Shown in pieces: positions 1-7,639 of a stretch of DNA of 23,611 nucleotides (within the stretch, counting starts at the first letter, position 1; the number at the start of each line of letters is the position of its first letter). Source of the DNA: an uncultured Peptococcaceae bacterium (GTDB lineage: Bacteria > Bacillota > Peptococcia > Peptococcales > Peptococcaceae); the NCBI GenBank assembly GCA_945949655.1, contig CAMFFG010000001.1:1-23611 (forward strand), in the 5' to 3' direction. A program made the translations under genes and the position numbers. The notes below the pieces were generated by a model. That model was not told the origin of the DNA. It was given only the letters and a program-made list of their open reading frames with translations, and ran no database searches.

Positions 1-357
1 TTGATGCCAATTTTCCAGTCCTTATCGCCTGTTGCATTTATGTTAGTTTGCATGGCTATTTTCTGGGTAGCAACGCAGCTGGCACACAATCTGATCTTGG
101 TTATCGTGTTTATGCCAACACTGGCTTCCATCGGCGTATCTATGGGAATTAATCCATACCTGTTCTGCCTGCTGTTTTGTATGACAACGAACTGTGCTTT
201 CATGACACCAGGTGCGTCTGCACAGGCTGCTATGATTTTTGGCAACACTGACTGGATTTCCACCAAAGATGCTTATAAATACTGTACAATTTTTGCAGTA
301 GTTGCTCTGCTGGCAATTACTTGTATCGGATTGCCATTAGGTTTTCTGCTGTTTTAA
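1..357 (+). CDS. SLC13/DASS-type anion:sodium symporter, C-terminal fragment (cut by window edge)
   Basis: This frame is open from the first base and ends at a TAA, so the 118 residues are very probably the tail of a larger membrane carrier that begins before the window. The TTG and ATG at the edge are not convincing starts because no ribosome-binding site can be seen. The fragment is almost entirely hydrophobic and holds three or so membrane segments. A motif TPGASAQAAMIFG near residue 70 matches TPAASVTAAMIFG in the complete carrier at 14008-15468, and the C-terminal ends also align, so the two belong to one family. Family members carry dicarboxylates, sulfate or related anions with sodium at the cytoplasmic membrane. 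The substrate cannot be read from this part. A strong terminator follows about 80 bases downstream. Confidence 0.75.
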   Translation: MMPIFQSLSPVAFMLVCMAIFWVATQLAHNLILVIVFMPTLASIGVSMGINPYLFCLLFCMTTNCAFMTPGASAQAAMIFGNTDWISTKDAYKYCTIFAVVALLAITCIGLPLGFLLF

Positions 358-434
358 TCTTTAACTGATTACAATCAAAAAATATTTTTACGTTAATAAA
401 GCGCCAGCCAATCACAGTTTTACTCGCGCTATCT

Positions 435-479
435 GACGATCCGCCTGTTCCTCCGTGGAGCAGATGGATCGTCTTTTTT
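435..479 (+). terminator. Rho-independent terminator after the left-edge carrier
   Basis: GACGATCC (435-442) pairs perfectly with GGATCGTC (466-473). The stem continues inward with one mismatch and wobbles, and is followed by a T run. It lies about 80 bases after the carrier stop codon. The rest of 358-687 holds the next terminator but no gene that I can see. Confidence 0.85.
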
Positions 480-592
480 ATTTACTGCCAATATTTCCTG
501 TTGTCAGCCCCCACATGATGCGCAGGATCTGCTCATCGCTGATTTTGTTTTTGCTGCTCTGCATCAGGTATATCATTTAGAAAAGCCAGCAA

Positions 593-620
593 CAAAAAAC
601 AGCCCTGCTGTGCAAGGCTG
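593..620 (-). terminator. Rho-independent terminator of the HD-domain gene
   Basis: Read on the minus strand, CAGCCTTG and CAGGGCTG form an 8-bp stem with one G-U pair and a 5-nt loop, followed directly by six T. It lies about 70 bases after the stop codon of the HD-domain gene. Confidence 0.85.
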
Positions 621-687
621 AGAAAAAATCCACTTTATTGTTTTTTATGATCGTTCTTTCATAATAGATTGGCGATATTGCAACAGG

Positions 688-1347
688 CTACAAAATCTGC
701 TGCTGGTTGATGGTCAGCCGAAAATGCACATTCAGTTTTTCTGCTGCTTTGCGGCAAAGGATCATGCGATTCATAAAAATTTCAAAGTAATCCATCACTG
801 CGCAGATCTCCGTATCGATCAGCAAACGCAGTTCAATGCGTTCATCTTTTACGATATTCAGTTCCGCTTTTTTCACCGAATAGTTGACCCGGTCGTGAAT
901 ATCAAAAGTGGAAAAATCCGAATTGCGCACCCGGCTGGAACGCACATCAGCTTTATCGGCCAGAATCAACGCTGCCGACACGGCATTGACAGGAAAGGCT
1001 GAGCCCTCATCATGATTACCGATGGCTGTAATAATGGTGGCAATATCCTCCGGATCGGCGTGCATATTATCCAGAATGCGAAACGCCAGGATAGCGCCGC
1101 TCTGGGCATGGTCCTGCCGGTTGATCATATTGCCGATATCGTGCAAATATCCGGCGATGCGGGCCAACTCTGCCTCCCGCTCCGGATAGCCCAGCTTCAG
1201 CAGGATCTCATGGGCCGTGTTGGCCACCTTATTGACATGGGCAAAGCTGTGCTCGGTGTAGCCCATCACCCGCAGCGATTCGTCGGCTCGTTCGATATAG
1301 GTGCGCACCTCCGGCAGCCGGTAGACATCCTCAAATGTAATTCTCAT
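688..1347 (-). CDS. HD-domain metal-dependent phosphohydrolase family protein
   Basis: The 219-residue protein carries the HD-superfamily ligand set: His37, the His69-Asp70 pair in YLHDIGN, further His residues in QDHAQSG and GNHDEGS, and Asp131 in LADKADVRSS. Proteins with this fold are usually divalent-metal phosphohydrolases acting on nucleotides or cyclic nucleotides. Nothing here identifies the substrate. I chose the ATG at 1347 (product starts MRITFEDVY) because AAAGGA lies about 11 bases upstream. The frame stays open 15 codons further, but that stretch (RRRKAGWERNRS) is basic and has no ribosome-binding site. The gene has its own probable promoter at 1410-1436 and its own terminator, so it is probably a single-gene unit despite following the nitroreductase gene on the same strand. 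Confidence 0.85.
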   Translation of the reverse strand: MRITFEDVYRLPEVRTYIERADESLRVMGYTEHSFAHVNKVANTAHEILLKLGYPEREAELARIAGYLHDIGNMINRQDHAQSGAILAFRILDNMHADPEDIATIITAIGNHDEGSAFPVNAVSAALILADKADVRSSRVRNSDFSTFDIHDRVNYSVKKAELNIVKDERIELRLLIDTEICAVMDYFEIFMNRMILCRKAAEKLNVHFRLTINQQQIL

Positions 1348-1409
1348 CTGTGATCGATTCCTTTCCCACCCGGCTTTCCGGCGCCGGGCCATGTTTTGTC
1401 TGTATCTAT

Positions 1410-1436
1410 ATTATACGCTATTTTGATTCTTGGCAA
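1410..1436 (-). promoter_or_regulatory. Probable sigma-A-type promoter of the HD-domain gene
   Basis: On the minus strand there is a perfect TATAAT (1410-1415) and a TTGCCA (1431-1436), separated by a short spacer of 15 bases. The -10 match is good and the spacing is suboptimal. Confidence 0.45.
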
Positions 1437-1482
1437 TCATTCTCTGAGGATAAAAACGACTGATAAACCATTCTGCCCATCA

Positions 1483-2274
1483 TTACCGCCACACCACATC
1501 GGCCGGTTTGCGGGGCGCAGTGCTGGTATAGTGTACGTCTGGATAGCCCAGCAGCATGCACACATAAGATGCATTATCTTCCAGACCCAGCCACTGTTTT
1601 AACGTTGGGTCCAACCCGATGGTGCAGTTTAAAAATCCGTTATACAGCGCACCTAATCCCTGGGCTATGGCCATCAACTCTATGTTCTGCGCGGCCAACG
1701 CTGCATCCACCGGTGTGTTGGCTGCGATAAACAGCACAGCCGGTGCATTGCGGAACAGATAATCTACCGGCGGCTCCTTCTGCCGCAGTGCCACAAATCG
1801 TTTGTACTGCTCCACCATATAAGACGGCACACCATCGGGTACAGTACCGGTCTCGGCGGCTTTCTGCACCTGCTGCCAGATCATATGTTTAAAAGTATCC
1901 AGCTGCTCCTGCACCAACACAAATCGACAGCTCTGCGTATTTTTTGCGGTGGCGGTGTACCGCCCGGCCTGCACCAGCCGCTGCAGTTTTTCTGCTTCGA
2001 TTTTGCGGGGCTGATAGCGACGAATGCTGCGCCGCGATTTGATGCTGCGCAGCAGCTCTTCTGGCTCCAATGCAATAGAAAAAGGCTCCATATCGGCCAT
2101 ATCATAGTCTTCCAGGCTGACAGCCTGCTGCGGACAAACCGCCGCACAGTGGCCGCATTCCAGGCAAGGCCGCTGTATCACAGCTTTGTTGTTCTGTATG
2201 ATAATATTGGCCGCGATGCAATCCTCTGCGCATAAACCGCAGCCCACACAACGATTCTGATCAATCCGGACCAT
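1483..2274 (-). CDS. Nitroreductase family protein with N-terminal 2x[4Fe-4S] ferredoxin domain
   Basis: The first 50 residues hold two ferredoxin clusters (Cys9, 12, 15, 19 and Cys37, 40, 43, 47). From about residue 75 a nitroreductase domain starts with the SRRSIRRYQPR phosphate/FMN-binding signature and runs to the C-terminus (YVCMLLGYPDV). The total of 263 residues is normal for these fusion flavoproteins, which pass electrons from the clusters to FMN and reduce unknown, often electron-poor, substrates in anaerobes. It is probably cytoplasmic. The ATG at 2274 has AGGAG nine bases upstream, behind a good promoter at 2302-2330. I see no convincing terminator between its stop and the HD-domain gene (1348-1482). 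Confidence 0.9.
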   Translation of the reverse strand: MVRIDQNRCVGCGLCAEDCIAANIIIQNNKAVIQRPCLECGHCAAVCPQQAVSLEDYDMADMEPFSIALEPEELLRSIKSRRSIRRYQPRKIEAEKLQRLVQAGRYTATAKNTQSCRFVLVQEQLDTFKHMIWQQVQKAAETGTVPDGVPSYMVEQYKRFVALRQKEPPVDYLFRNAPAVLFIAANTPVDAALAAQNIELMAIAQGLGALYNGFLNCTIGLDPTLKQWLGLEDNASYVCMLLGYPDVHYTSTAPRKPADVVWR

Positions 2275-2301
2275 AAAAAATCACTCCTGCGTTTTCTTTA
2301 T

Positions 2302-2330
2302 ATTATACCATAAGCGGACAAGTCCCTCAA
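2302..2330 (-). promoter_or_regulatory. Sigma-A-type promoter of the ferredoxin-nitroreductase gene
   Basis: On the minus strand TTGAGG (2325-2330) and a perfect TATAAT (2302-2307) are separated by 17 bases. The predicted start lies about 20 bases before the AGGAG ribosome-binding site. Confidence 0.7.
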
Positions 2331-2370
2331 TATACATCAGTAGAACAAAAAGCAGACGATGTTCTAAAGA

Positions 2371-2408
2371 CAAAAAACCTCCCACTGCGGTGATTCTGCA
2401 GCAGGAGG
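2371..2408 (-). terminator. Rho-independent terminator of pckA
   Basis: On the minus strand CCTCCTGCTGC (2398-2408) pairs along its full 11 bases with GCAGTGGGAGG (2378-2388), using two G-U pairs, and is followed by six T. It lies 27 bases after the pckA stop codon. Confidence 0.92.
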
Positions 2409-2434
2409 CAATCAATCTCATTGCACATCGTTGC

Positions 2435-4027
2435 CTAATCGATGACAGGACCAGCCTGCACTACGAAGTTTGGCGCCGATTCAAAGCGTTTGAAGTTTTC
2501 GATAAATTTACCGCCCAGCATTTTTGCCTGTTTCATGTAAGCATCTTTGTCGAACCACAGGTTCATTGGATTGAGGATCTCATCATCCACACCTGGGCAG
2601 CTTTTGGGTATAAACACTTTAAAGACTGGATGCTGCTCGTATTCCACTTTTTCCAGCTCGCCATTCAGCGCTGCAGTCACCAGCGCCCTGGTGTAGGACA
2701 GTTTAATACGATTACCAATGCCATAAGGCCCGCCAACCCAGCCGGTGTTGACCAGATATACATTTACATTGTATTTTTCAATTTTTTCTGCCAGCATTTT
2801 GGCATATACCATCGGATCCAGCGGCAGGAACGGTTCACCAAAGCAGGTGGAGAATGTAGCCTGTGGTTCGGTTACGCCTCGTTCTGTCCCGGCCAGCTTG
2901 CTGGTATAACCACTGAGCAGATGATACATAGCCTGCAGTGTATTCAACTTAGAGATCGGTGGCAGCACGCCGAAAGCATCTGCTGTCAGGAAGATCACAG
3001 TTTTTGGAATGCCGCCGCGGCCATTGATCTGTGCATTTGGAATATATTCTACCGGATAAGCGGCACGGGTGTTTTCTGTTAAAGTGCCGTCATAGAAATC
3101 CACCTTGCGGGTGCCTGGGAAGAATTCCACGTTTTCTACCACAGAACCAAATTTGATGGCATTGAAAATTTCCGGTTCCTGTTCCTGATTCAAGCGAATG
3201 GCTTTGGCATAACAACCGCCTTCGATGTTGAACACACCGCTGTTGGACCAGCCGTGTTCGTCATCCCCGATGAGCATACGGGCCGGATCGGCGGACAGGG
3301 TTGTTTTACCGGTACCGGACAGACCAAAGAACAGTGCCACACTGCCATTGTCCGGATCCATGTTGGCCGAGCAGTGCATGGACAGTACATTGCGCTGTGG
3401 CAGGAAATAATTCATCGAAGAGAAGATGGCTTTTTTCATTTCGCCACAATAGCTGCTACCCACGATCAGGATGATTCGTTTTTCCAGATCCAGAATGATG
3501 GCAGCGTCAGAATTTACACCGTCGATCTCCGGATCACATTTAAAACCAGGCGCACAAATCATATGAATATCGGGCACATAGCAGCCGATCTTTTCTTTGC
3601 TTGGACGCACCAGCAGCTGATGCATAAACAGGTTCTGATGGGCATATTCGTTGATGATGCGGGTCTGCATCTGATACTGCACATCTGCGCCGGCCAGACC
3701 ATCGAATACATAGACATTTTTGCCTTCCAGATAAGCCATTACTTTATCGTAAAGCCGTTCAAACACATCAGCCTCAATAGGCATATTGACTTTGCCCCAG
3801 GCGATCTGTTTTTCGATGCTTCTGCGTTTTACAATAAAACGATCTTTCGGAGAACGACCGGTAAACTTACCGGTAACCACACGGAATGCACCAGTATCGG
3901 TTAATACCCCTTCTCCGTTTGTGAATGCTTCTTCCACCAGTAATGCCGGGGACAGATTATGTTTGATTTCCCCCAGATTGTGCAGGCCGATTTTACTCAG
4001 CTCTTTTCTGATTTTTGTGTCTTCCAT
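2435..4027 (-). CDS. pckA: Phosphoenolpyruvate carboxykinase (ATP)
   Basis: The enzyme interconverts oxaloacetate plus ATP with PEP, CO2 and ADP. It serves gluconeogenesis or, in succinate-forming anaerobes, runs the other way and makes ATP. All family marks are present: the substrate-binding RSPKDRF (about residues 58-64), the lysine region SSYCGEMKK (about 193-199), the P-loop GLSGTGKTT (235-243), the metal-binding LIGDDEHGW (252-260) and TENTRAAYPV further on. At 530 residues the length is typical. I chose the ATG at 4027 (MEDTKIRK) because AGAGG lies seven bases upstream. An ATG 14 codons earlier has no such site. A strong promoter sits 108-136 bases upstream and a strong terminator follows, so the gene is expressed alone. 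It is cytoplasmic. No oddities were seen. Confidence 0.97.
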   Translation of the reverse strand: MEDTKIRKELSKIGLHNLGEIKHNLSPALLVEEAFTNGEGVLTDTGAFRVVTGKFTGRSPKDRFIVKRRSIEKQIAWGKVNMPIEADVFERLYDKVMAYLEGKNVYVFDGLAGADVQYQMQTRIINEYAHQNLFMHQLLVRPSKEKIGCYVPDIHMICAPGFKCDPEIDGVNSDAAIILDLEKRIILIVGSSYCGEMKKAIFSSMNYFLPQRNVLSMHCSANMDPDNGSVALFFGLSGTGKTTLSADPARMLIGDDEHGWSNSGVFNIEGGCYAKAIRLNQEQEPEIFNAIKFGSVVENVEFFPGTRKVDFYDGTLTENTRAAYPVEYIPNAQINGRGGIPKTVIFLTADAFGVLPPISKLNTLQAMYHLLSGYTSKLAGTERGVTEPQATFSTCFGEPFLPLDPMVYAKMLAEKIEKYNVNVYLVNTGWVGGPYGIGNRIKLSYTRALVTAALNGELEKVEYEQHPVFKVFIPKSCPGVDDEILNPMNLWFDKDAYMKQAKMLGGKFIENFKRFESAPNFVVQAGPVID

Positions 4028-4134
4028 AACGCGCCTCTCTTCTCGATTTTTAGCTTTTCTTAAAATCATGTTTATCAGAATTTTTGCCTGTATACAAAAA
4101 GCATGAAATATATCTACGCTATTTACATGTTTCT

Positions 4135-4163
4135 ATTTTACACATATCAGCAAATTAGGTCAA
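4135..4163 (-). promoter_or_regulatory. Sigma-A-type promoter of pckA
   Basis: On the minus strand TTGACC (4158-4163), a 17-base spacer and TAAAAT (4135-4140) give a near-consensus promoter. The predicted untranslated leader is about 100 bases and AT-rich. The remaining 4164-4306 is AT-rich with nothing else I recognise. Confidence 0.75.
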
Positions 4164-4310
4164 CTATTTTCCTATAAAAAGATAAATAATACGCACAATT
4201 ATTTTTTTATGAATATCAGTCCCGGATATTGTGCTACCTGTTTCATGGAATAAAACAGACAGCTTGTTAACATTATCTTTACATAAAGCCGGATCAGCCG
4301 ACAGAGACGT

Positions 4311-4342
4311 AAAACTGCCGCACGGAATCATTCCGGCGGCAG
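4311..4342 (-). terminator. Probable terminator of the first zinc-motif gene
   Basis: On the minus strand CTGCCGC (4336-4342) pairs with GCGGCAG (4315-4321), and an inner GGAA/TTCC extends the stem past a bulge. Only four T follow, so the T run is weak. It lies just after the stop codon at 4357. Confidence 0.6.
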
Positions 4343-4356
4343 CCAGTGTTTTGTTT

Positions 4357-5001
4357 TTATATGGTATCCTCGTCTGTCGGCTCTGATTGGTCAGAAATCG
4401 CCTGCTCCTCTTTGCGACTCTGCTGTTCCTTCCACAGCAGAAACAGACATCCGCCCAGCGTAATGCCAGCTACAGCCACAAACAGCACTGGCACTGCCAA
4501 AAGCAGCAGGGCCAAAGCCACAAGCAGCACGATTTTGCCCTGATCCAACACGGTGCCTTTACCTTTACAGGTAGGACACACCCGTTCTTTGGTGCCGTGG
4601 CAGAGATAACAGTCCACCATACCGCGGCCATTGCAGATATGGCAGGTTTCATGTTCCAGCCACGATTCCTGTGTGCTGCGCTGAATGCGGCCAAGGCCGC
4701 CACATACCGGACAGGTTACCGTACCTTTCCCTTTGCAGCTGGGACAAGGCTCTCCCTTCGCAGTCCTGCCAGTTCCATTGCAAACACCGCAGGATACTTT
4801 TCCCTGCTGGCATTGGGGATGATCACAGGGCATCTCCTTTTTTTGCGTTGTCGTAGCCCTGCGGGTCACTACACCTTTCCCGCCGCAGTTTGGACAAGCA
4901 ATTTCGTTGTTGTCGTTACATTTACAGCTGATGGTTCCGCTGCCGGTACAGGTGGGGCATTCTTTTTTCATTGTGGTAATCCACTTTAATGTCTGATTCA
5001 T
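4357..5001 (-). CDS. Membrane-anchored protein with DnaJ-type CxxCxGxG zinc motifs, no J domain
   Basis: About 150 residues are built from repeated zinc-binding motifs of the kind found in the DnaJ central domain: CPTCTGSG, CPNCGGKG, CGVCNGTG, CPSCKGKG, CPVCGGLG, CHICNGRG and CPTCKGKG, interspersed with incomplete ones. There is no J domain and no client-binding domain. The cysteine part is followed by a long hydrophobic stretch (about residues 156-191) that should form one or two membrane helices, and then a charged acidic tail. With no signal peptide, the zinc part is probably cytosolic. Two starts are possible: ATG 5016 (GGAAAG upstream) and ATG 5001 (GGGAGAG about seven bases upstream); I chose the latter. 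A relative with the same design lies immediately upstream at 5062-5289. Function unknown; a chaperone-like or redox role is only a guess. Confidence 0.85.
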   Translation of the reverse strand: MNQTLKWITTMKKECPTCTGSGTISCKCNDNNEIACPNCGGKGVVTRRATTTQKKEMPCDHPQCQQGKVSCGVCNGTGRTAKGEPCPSCKGKGTVTCPVCGGLGRIQRSTQESWLEHETCHICNGRGMVDCYLCHGTKERVCPTCKGKGTVLDQGKIVLLVALALLLLAVPVLFVAVAGITLGGCLFLLWKEQQSRKEEQAISDQSEPTDEDTI

Positions 5002-5061
5002 ACTGGTCTCTCCCATCTGATCTTTCCATGCTGTCTGTTGATTGATCCTAACAGCGTGCAG

Positions 5062-5289
5062 CTACGCAGCAAAATTGCACGCAATCACTGCGATCACCAC
5101 GGCTGCAACTACTGCGCCGACCGCCATCAGAATTGCCGGTGTATTATAAGTTACCTGCTCGCCTCTTCCCTGACAGGAAGGACAGACCAGTGTCTGACAC
5201 TCTTCATCGGCACTGCAGCTGCAGCAGATGATGGTTTTCTCTCCATTGCAGGTCGGACAGACCTCCCGTTTTATAAACATATTTGCCAT
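5062..5289 (-). CDS. Small zinc-motif membrane protein, second member of the pair
   Basis: This 75-residue protein has an N-terminal CPTCNGEK motif, a cysteine-rich middle (CCSCS, EEC) and a CPSCQGRG motif, then one hydrophobic helix of about 20 residues (TPAILMAVGAVVAAVVIAVIA) at the C-terminus. It is a miniature of the protein encoded about 60 bases downstream, and the two are probably cotranscribed. I chose the ATG at 5289 because AAGGTGA lies eight bases upstream. A GTG and an ATG at 5301 and 5298 lie inside that ribosome-binding site. A -10 box overlapped by a palindrome lies at 5328-5348. It is too short to be a DnaJ fragment and shows no decay. Function unknown. Confidence 0.75.
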   Translation of the reverse strand: MANMFIKREVCPTCNGEKTIICCSCSADEECQTLVCPSCQGRGEQVTYNTPAILMAVGAVVAAVVIAVIACNFAA

Positions 5290-5327
5290 ATACTTCATCA
5301 CCTTATCTATTCAATATCTTAATATTA

Positions 5328-5348
5328 ATTATACAGCAAATCTGTATA
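5328..5348 (-). promoter_or_regulatory. -10 box overlapped by a palindromic operator-like site before the zinc-motif pair
   Basis: TATACAG (5330-5336) and CTGTATA (5342-5348) form a perfect 7-bp inverted repeat with a 5-base centre. On the minus strand the site overlaps a TATAAT (5328-5333) about 40 bases before the small zinc-motif gene. There is no T run, so it is not a terminator. A repressor site is inferred. Confidence 0.45.
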
Positions 5349-5410
5349 TTTGAACAGCATTATTTCTGATTTTCCCATTGCAAACTTTTCCGGTTTTCTC
5401 CTGCCGATTA

Positions 5411-6412
5411 CTACAACAGCCGGTAACTACCGTCGGCTGCCCGCAAAGAAACATCACCAGCCAGCACAGACTCCACGCCCTGCGGCGTCTGCACCAGCAG
5501 TGCACCGTCGGCATCCAGTCCAATGGCTTTTCCGGTCAGCAAGGTGTTGCCCTGCCGCACAATCTGGATTTCTTTGCCGATCACACAGGACAGTGCCGTC
5601 CATTTGCTGCGGATGGCATCAAAGCCATCTTTCTCCAGCAGCTGGCAGTTCTCCTGTAATTTCTGCAATACTGCACACAAAATTTCTGTCCGCCGCACGG
5701 GATGCCCCTGTTCCATAGCCAGTGAGGTAGCACGAGCCTGTACCTCCGGCGGAAAATCCTCCAGTTGCTGATTGGCATTGATACCAATACCGGCGATCAG
5801 CTGCTGCACCTGGGCCATTTCTGCCACCAGCTCCAGCAAGATACCGCACACTTTTCTGCCGCCGATCAGCACATCATTGGGCCATTTCACCTCGGCCTGC
5901 AGTCCGGTGGTCTGCCGAATGGCTTCTGCCACCGCCACAGCTGTCACAAAAGAATACTGACTGGTCTGCTGCAGGCTGACGCCTGGCTCCAGAATAACAG
6001 AAAACCAGATGCCTGTCCCTTTGGGTGATTCCCAATGTCTTCCCAGCCGTCCCCGTCCGGCTGTCTGACATTCGGCCACAATGACCGTGCCCTGACCACA
6101 GCCCTGTAAAATCAGCCGTCTTGCCTCTAAATTGGTAGAGTCCAGTTCATCATGGCAAAATACCCGTTCCGGCACAAACCAGCCTTCTGGCAGACTGCGG
6201 CCAATTTCCTCCCGGTTCAGCACATCGGCGCCATTGATCCGCCGGTAGCCCTGCCCTTTCTGGCTCTCAATCTCATAGCCAGCCTCCTGCAGCTTCTGAA
6301 TCTGTTTCCACACAGCGGCTCGGGAAATCCCGCACTTCTGGCTCAGCACTTCCCCGGATACATAGGAGGATGTGGCCCGCAGTGCTGCCAGAATGGTCTC
6401 TCTTGTTGTCAT
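5411..6412 (-). CDS. birA: Bifunctional biotin-[acetyl-CoA-carboxylase] ligase / biotin operon repressor
   Basis: The 333-residue protein joins biotin to the biotin-carrier domain of carboxylases through biotinyl-AMP. Residues 1-60 form a winged helix-turn-helix (VSGEVLSQKCGISRAAVWKQ), so it probably also acts as a biotin-responsive repressor. The catalytic core has GRGRLGR at 119-125, KWPNDV from 176 and GRKVCGILLE from 185, and a C-terminal SH3-like domain follows. The length is normal for the two-domain form. The ATG at 6412 has a G-rich site upstream and a good promoter at 6441-6469. No biotin synthesis genes lie in the window, so any regulon is elsewhere. No terminator is obvious downstream. 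Confidence 0.96.
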   Translation of the reverse strand: MTTRETILAALRATSSYVSGEVLSQKCGISRAAVWKQIQKLQEAGYEIESQKGQGYRRINGADVLNREEIGRSLPEGWFVPERVFCHDELDSTNLEARRLILQGCGQGTVIVAECQTAGRGRLGRHWESPKGTGIWFSVILEPGVSLQQTSQYSFVTAVAVAEAIRQTTGLQAEVKWPNDVLIGGRKVCGILLELVAEMAQVQQLIAGIGINANQQLEDFPPEVQARATSLAMEQGHPVRRTEILCAVLQKLQENCQLLEKDGFDAIRSKWTALSCVIGKEIQIVRQGNTLLTGKAIGLDADGALLVQTPQGVESVLAGDVSLRAADGSYRLL

Positions 6413-6440
6413 AGTCTCGCCCCCAATCGTTTTGTTTTCT

Positions 6441-6469
6441 ATTATACCACACTGGCCCTGCCCCTACAA
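6441..6469 (-). promoter_or_regulatory. Sigma-A-type promoter of birA
   Basis: On the minus strand TTGTAG (6464-6469), a 17-base spacer and a perfect TATAAT (6441-6446). It lies back to back with the rpmB promoter. Confidence 0.7.
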
Positions 6470-6543
6470 AAAATATTGACCACTTTACCGAAAAATATGA
6501 TTTATTTCCGCTCTGGATTTTCTTTAATTTTGAAAAATTTATC

Positions 6544-6572
6544 TTGCAATCATTAAACCTTTCTGCTACAAT
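6544..6572 (+). promoter_or_regulatory. Sigma-A-type promoter of rpmB
   Basis: TTGCAA (6544-6549), a 17-base spacer and TACAAT (6567-6572). The predicted leader is about 50 bases and ends in a very strong AAGGAGGTG ribosome-binding site. Confidence 0.8.
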
Positions 6573-6631
6573 AGTACAAGTGATTTCTGAATTAAGAAGA
6601 TAGATTAGGTCCTTGAAGGAGGTGTACACTG

Positions 6632-6823
6632 ATGTCTAGAAAATGTGAAATCTGCGGTAAAGGCGGCAATGTAGGTATGCAGGTCAGCCATTCCCATATC
6701 AGAACAAAAAAGAAATGGATGCCAAACATTCAGAAAGTAAGAGTTGTTGTGAACGGTACACCAAAGAAAATGAACGTATGCACCCGTTGCCTGCGCTCCG
6801 GTAAAGTTCAGAGAGCCAACTAA
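6632..6823 (+). CDS. rpmB: 50S ribosomal protein L28
   Basis: This 63-residue basic protein of the large ribosomal subunit has the expected L28 pattern: CEICGKGG near the N-terminus, [24 protein letters not shown] and the C-terminal [10 protein letters not shown]. The two CxxC pairs mark the zinc-binding form. The ATG follows AAGGAGGTG by seven bases. The gene has its own promoter and terminator and stands alone, which is usual for rpmB in the Bacillota. Confidence 0.98.
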   Translation: MSRKCEICGKGGNVGMQVSHSHIRTKKKWMPNIQKVRVVVNGTPKKMNVCTRCLRSGKVQRAN

Positions 6824-6830
6824 TCTTTTC

Positions 6831-6859
6831 GCACCTTGTAAATGCAGGGTGCATTTTTT
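6831..6859 (+). terminator. Rho-independent terminator of rpmB
   Basis: GCACCTTG (6831-6838) pairs with CAGGGTGC (6845-6852) with one G-U pair, a 6-base loop and a run of six T. It begins eight bases after the rpmB stop codon. Confidence 0.93.
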
Positions 6860-6932
6860 ATGTTTTCAGCAGGTGCAGTCTCTGCTCTGTCCGTCATTTA
6901 TTATTATTTTACTTTGAAAGGATGTTTTTGCT

Positions 6933-7604
6933 ATGTTTCTCACCCAGCTTGAATATCGGGAAAAACCAACTGCTACCAACTGGAAACGCATCTGTTTTCC
7001 ACAGAAAGTAACTCTTGTCTCCGAAGATACCCAACTGCCAGTGCATCTGTTACATATCATCGCTGCACTGCCAGCCTTTGGCCGCAACCAGGCACAGCAC
7101 GGCTTTGCCGATGCCATCAGCCGCATGACCTTTCAGGCGGCTCACAGCGAATATATGTGGTTTGCCAAAAGCACCACACAGGATGGCGCTTTGCTCATTG
7201 ATGAAGAAGAACTGTACGATCAGGACAGCAATATGCTGATGCGCCGTGCTTTTGGCGAGATGACGCTGTTTACATCATTGGATGATGAAACAAACGAAAC
7301 AATCCCAGTGAACGAAAGCATGCTGGCGCAGCACCCCGAACTGGAAGTGCTGCAGAAACTGCAGCAGGCATTCCAGCGGGTAACCTATCACAAACTGACC
7401 GATGATACTGCCCAGCAGATTCTGTCCCAGTTAGCCAAGGTGCAGCATGGCACTTTAATTCTGCTGGACGGCAGCCAGCTATCTGCACCGCTTGATGTTT
7501 CTGCGCTGGCCCAACGCAACGATGTGCAGATCATCGCTACCGGCTGCGGCGGTCTGACGGAAGTAAGAATCACCAAAAAAGGTGAGATGATGTCCTGCGT
7601 GTGA
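6933..7604 (+). CDS. Hypothetical protein, family not recognised
   Basis: This complete 223-residue frame has an ATG preceded by GAAAGGA about ten bases upstream, and its codon use looks like its neighbours. I do not recognise the family. There is no signal peptide and no membrane helix, so it is probably cytoplasmic. The first half mixes aromatic and charged residues (LEYREKPTATNWKRICFP, FAKSTTQDGALLIDEEELYD). The middle is helical with many Gln and Leu. The last 60 residues alternate hydrophobic strands and turns (LILLDGSQLS, VQIIATGCGGLTEVRI), which suggests an alpha/beta fold. It follows the rpmB terminator, is convergent with the broken ferritin gene and has no obvious partner. Confidence 0.75.
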   Translation: MFLTQLEYREKPTATNWKRICFPQKVTLVSEDTQLPVHLLHIIAALPAFGRNQAQHGFADAISRMTFQAAHSEYMWFAKSTTQDGALLIDEEELYDQDSNMLMRRAFGEMTLFTSLDDETNETIPVNESMLAQHPELEVLQKLQQAFQRVTYHKLTDDTAQQILSQLAKVQHGTLILLDGSQLSAPLDVSALAQRNDVQIIATGCGGLTEVRITKKGEMMSCV

Positions 7605-7639
7605 GATTTACTTTGCACATGATTTTATAAAATCGCATA

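Noticed and set aside
1..6. TTG or ATG at the left edge as the true start of the first gene
   Set aside because: No ribosome-binding site can be seen, and the family is about 480 residues long, so the visible part must be the C-terminal end.
2390..3082. 230-codon plus-strand frame across the pckA 3' end
   Set aside because: It starts inside the pckA terminator hairpin and lies opposite conserved pckA codons. Its residue mix is typical of a shadow frame.
3254..3904. Long open frame (216 codons) antisense to pckA
   Set aside because: The opposite strand encodes a full, strongly conserved PEP carboxykinase. The antisense frame has no ribosome-binding site and no recognisable domain.
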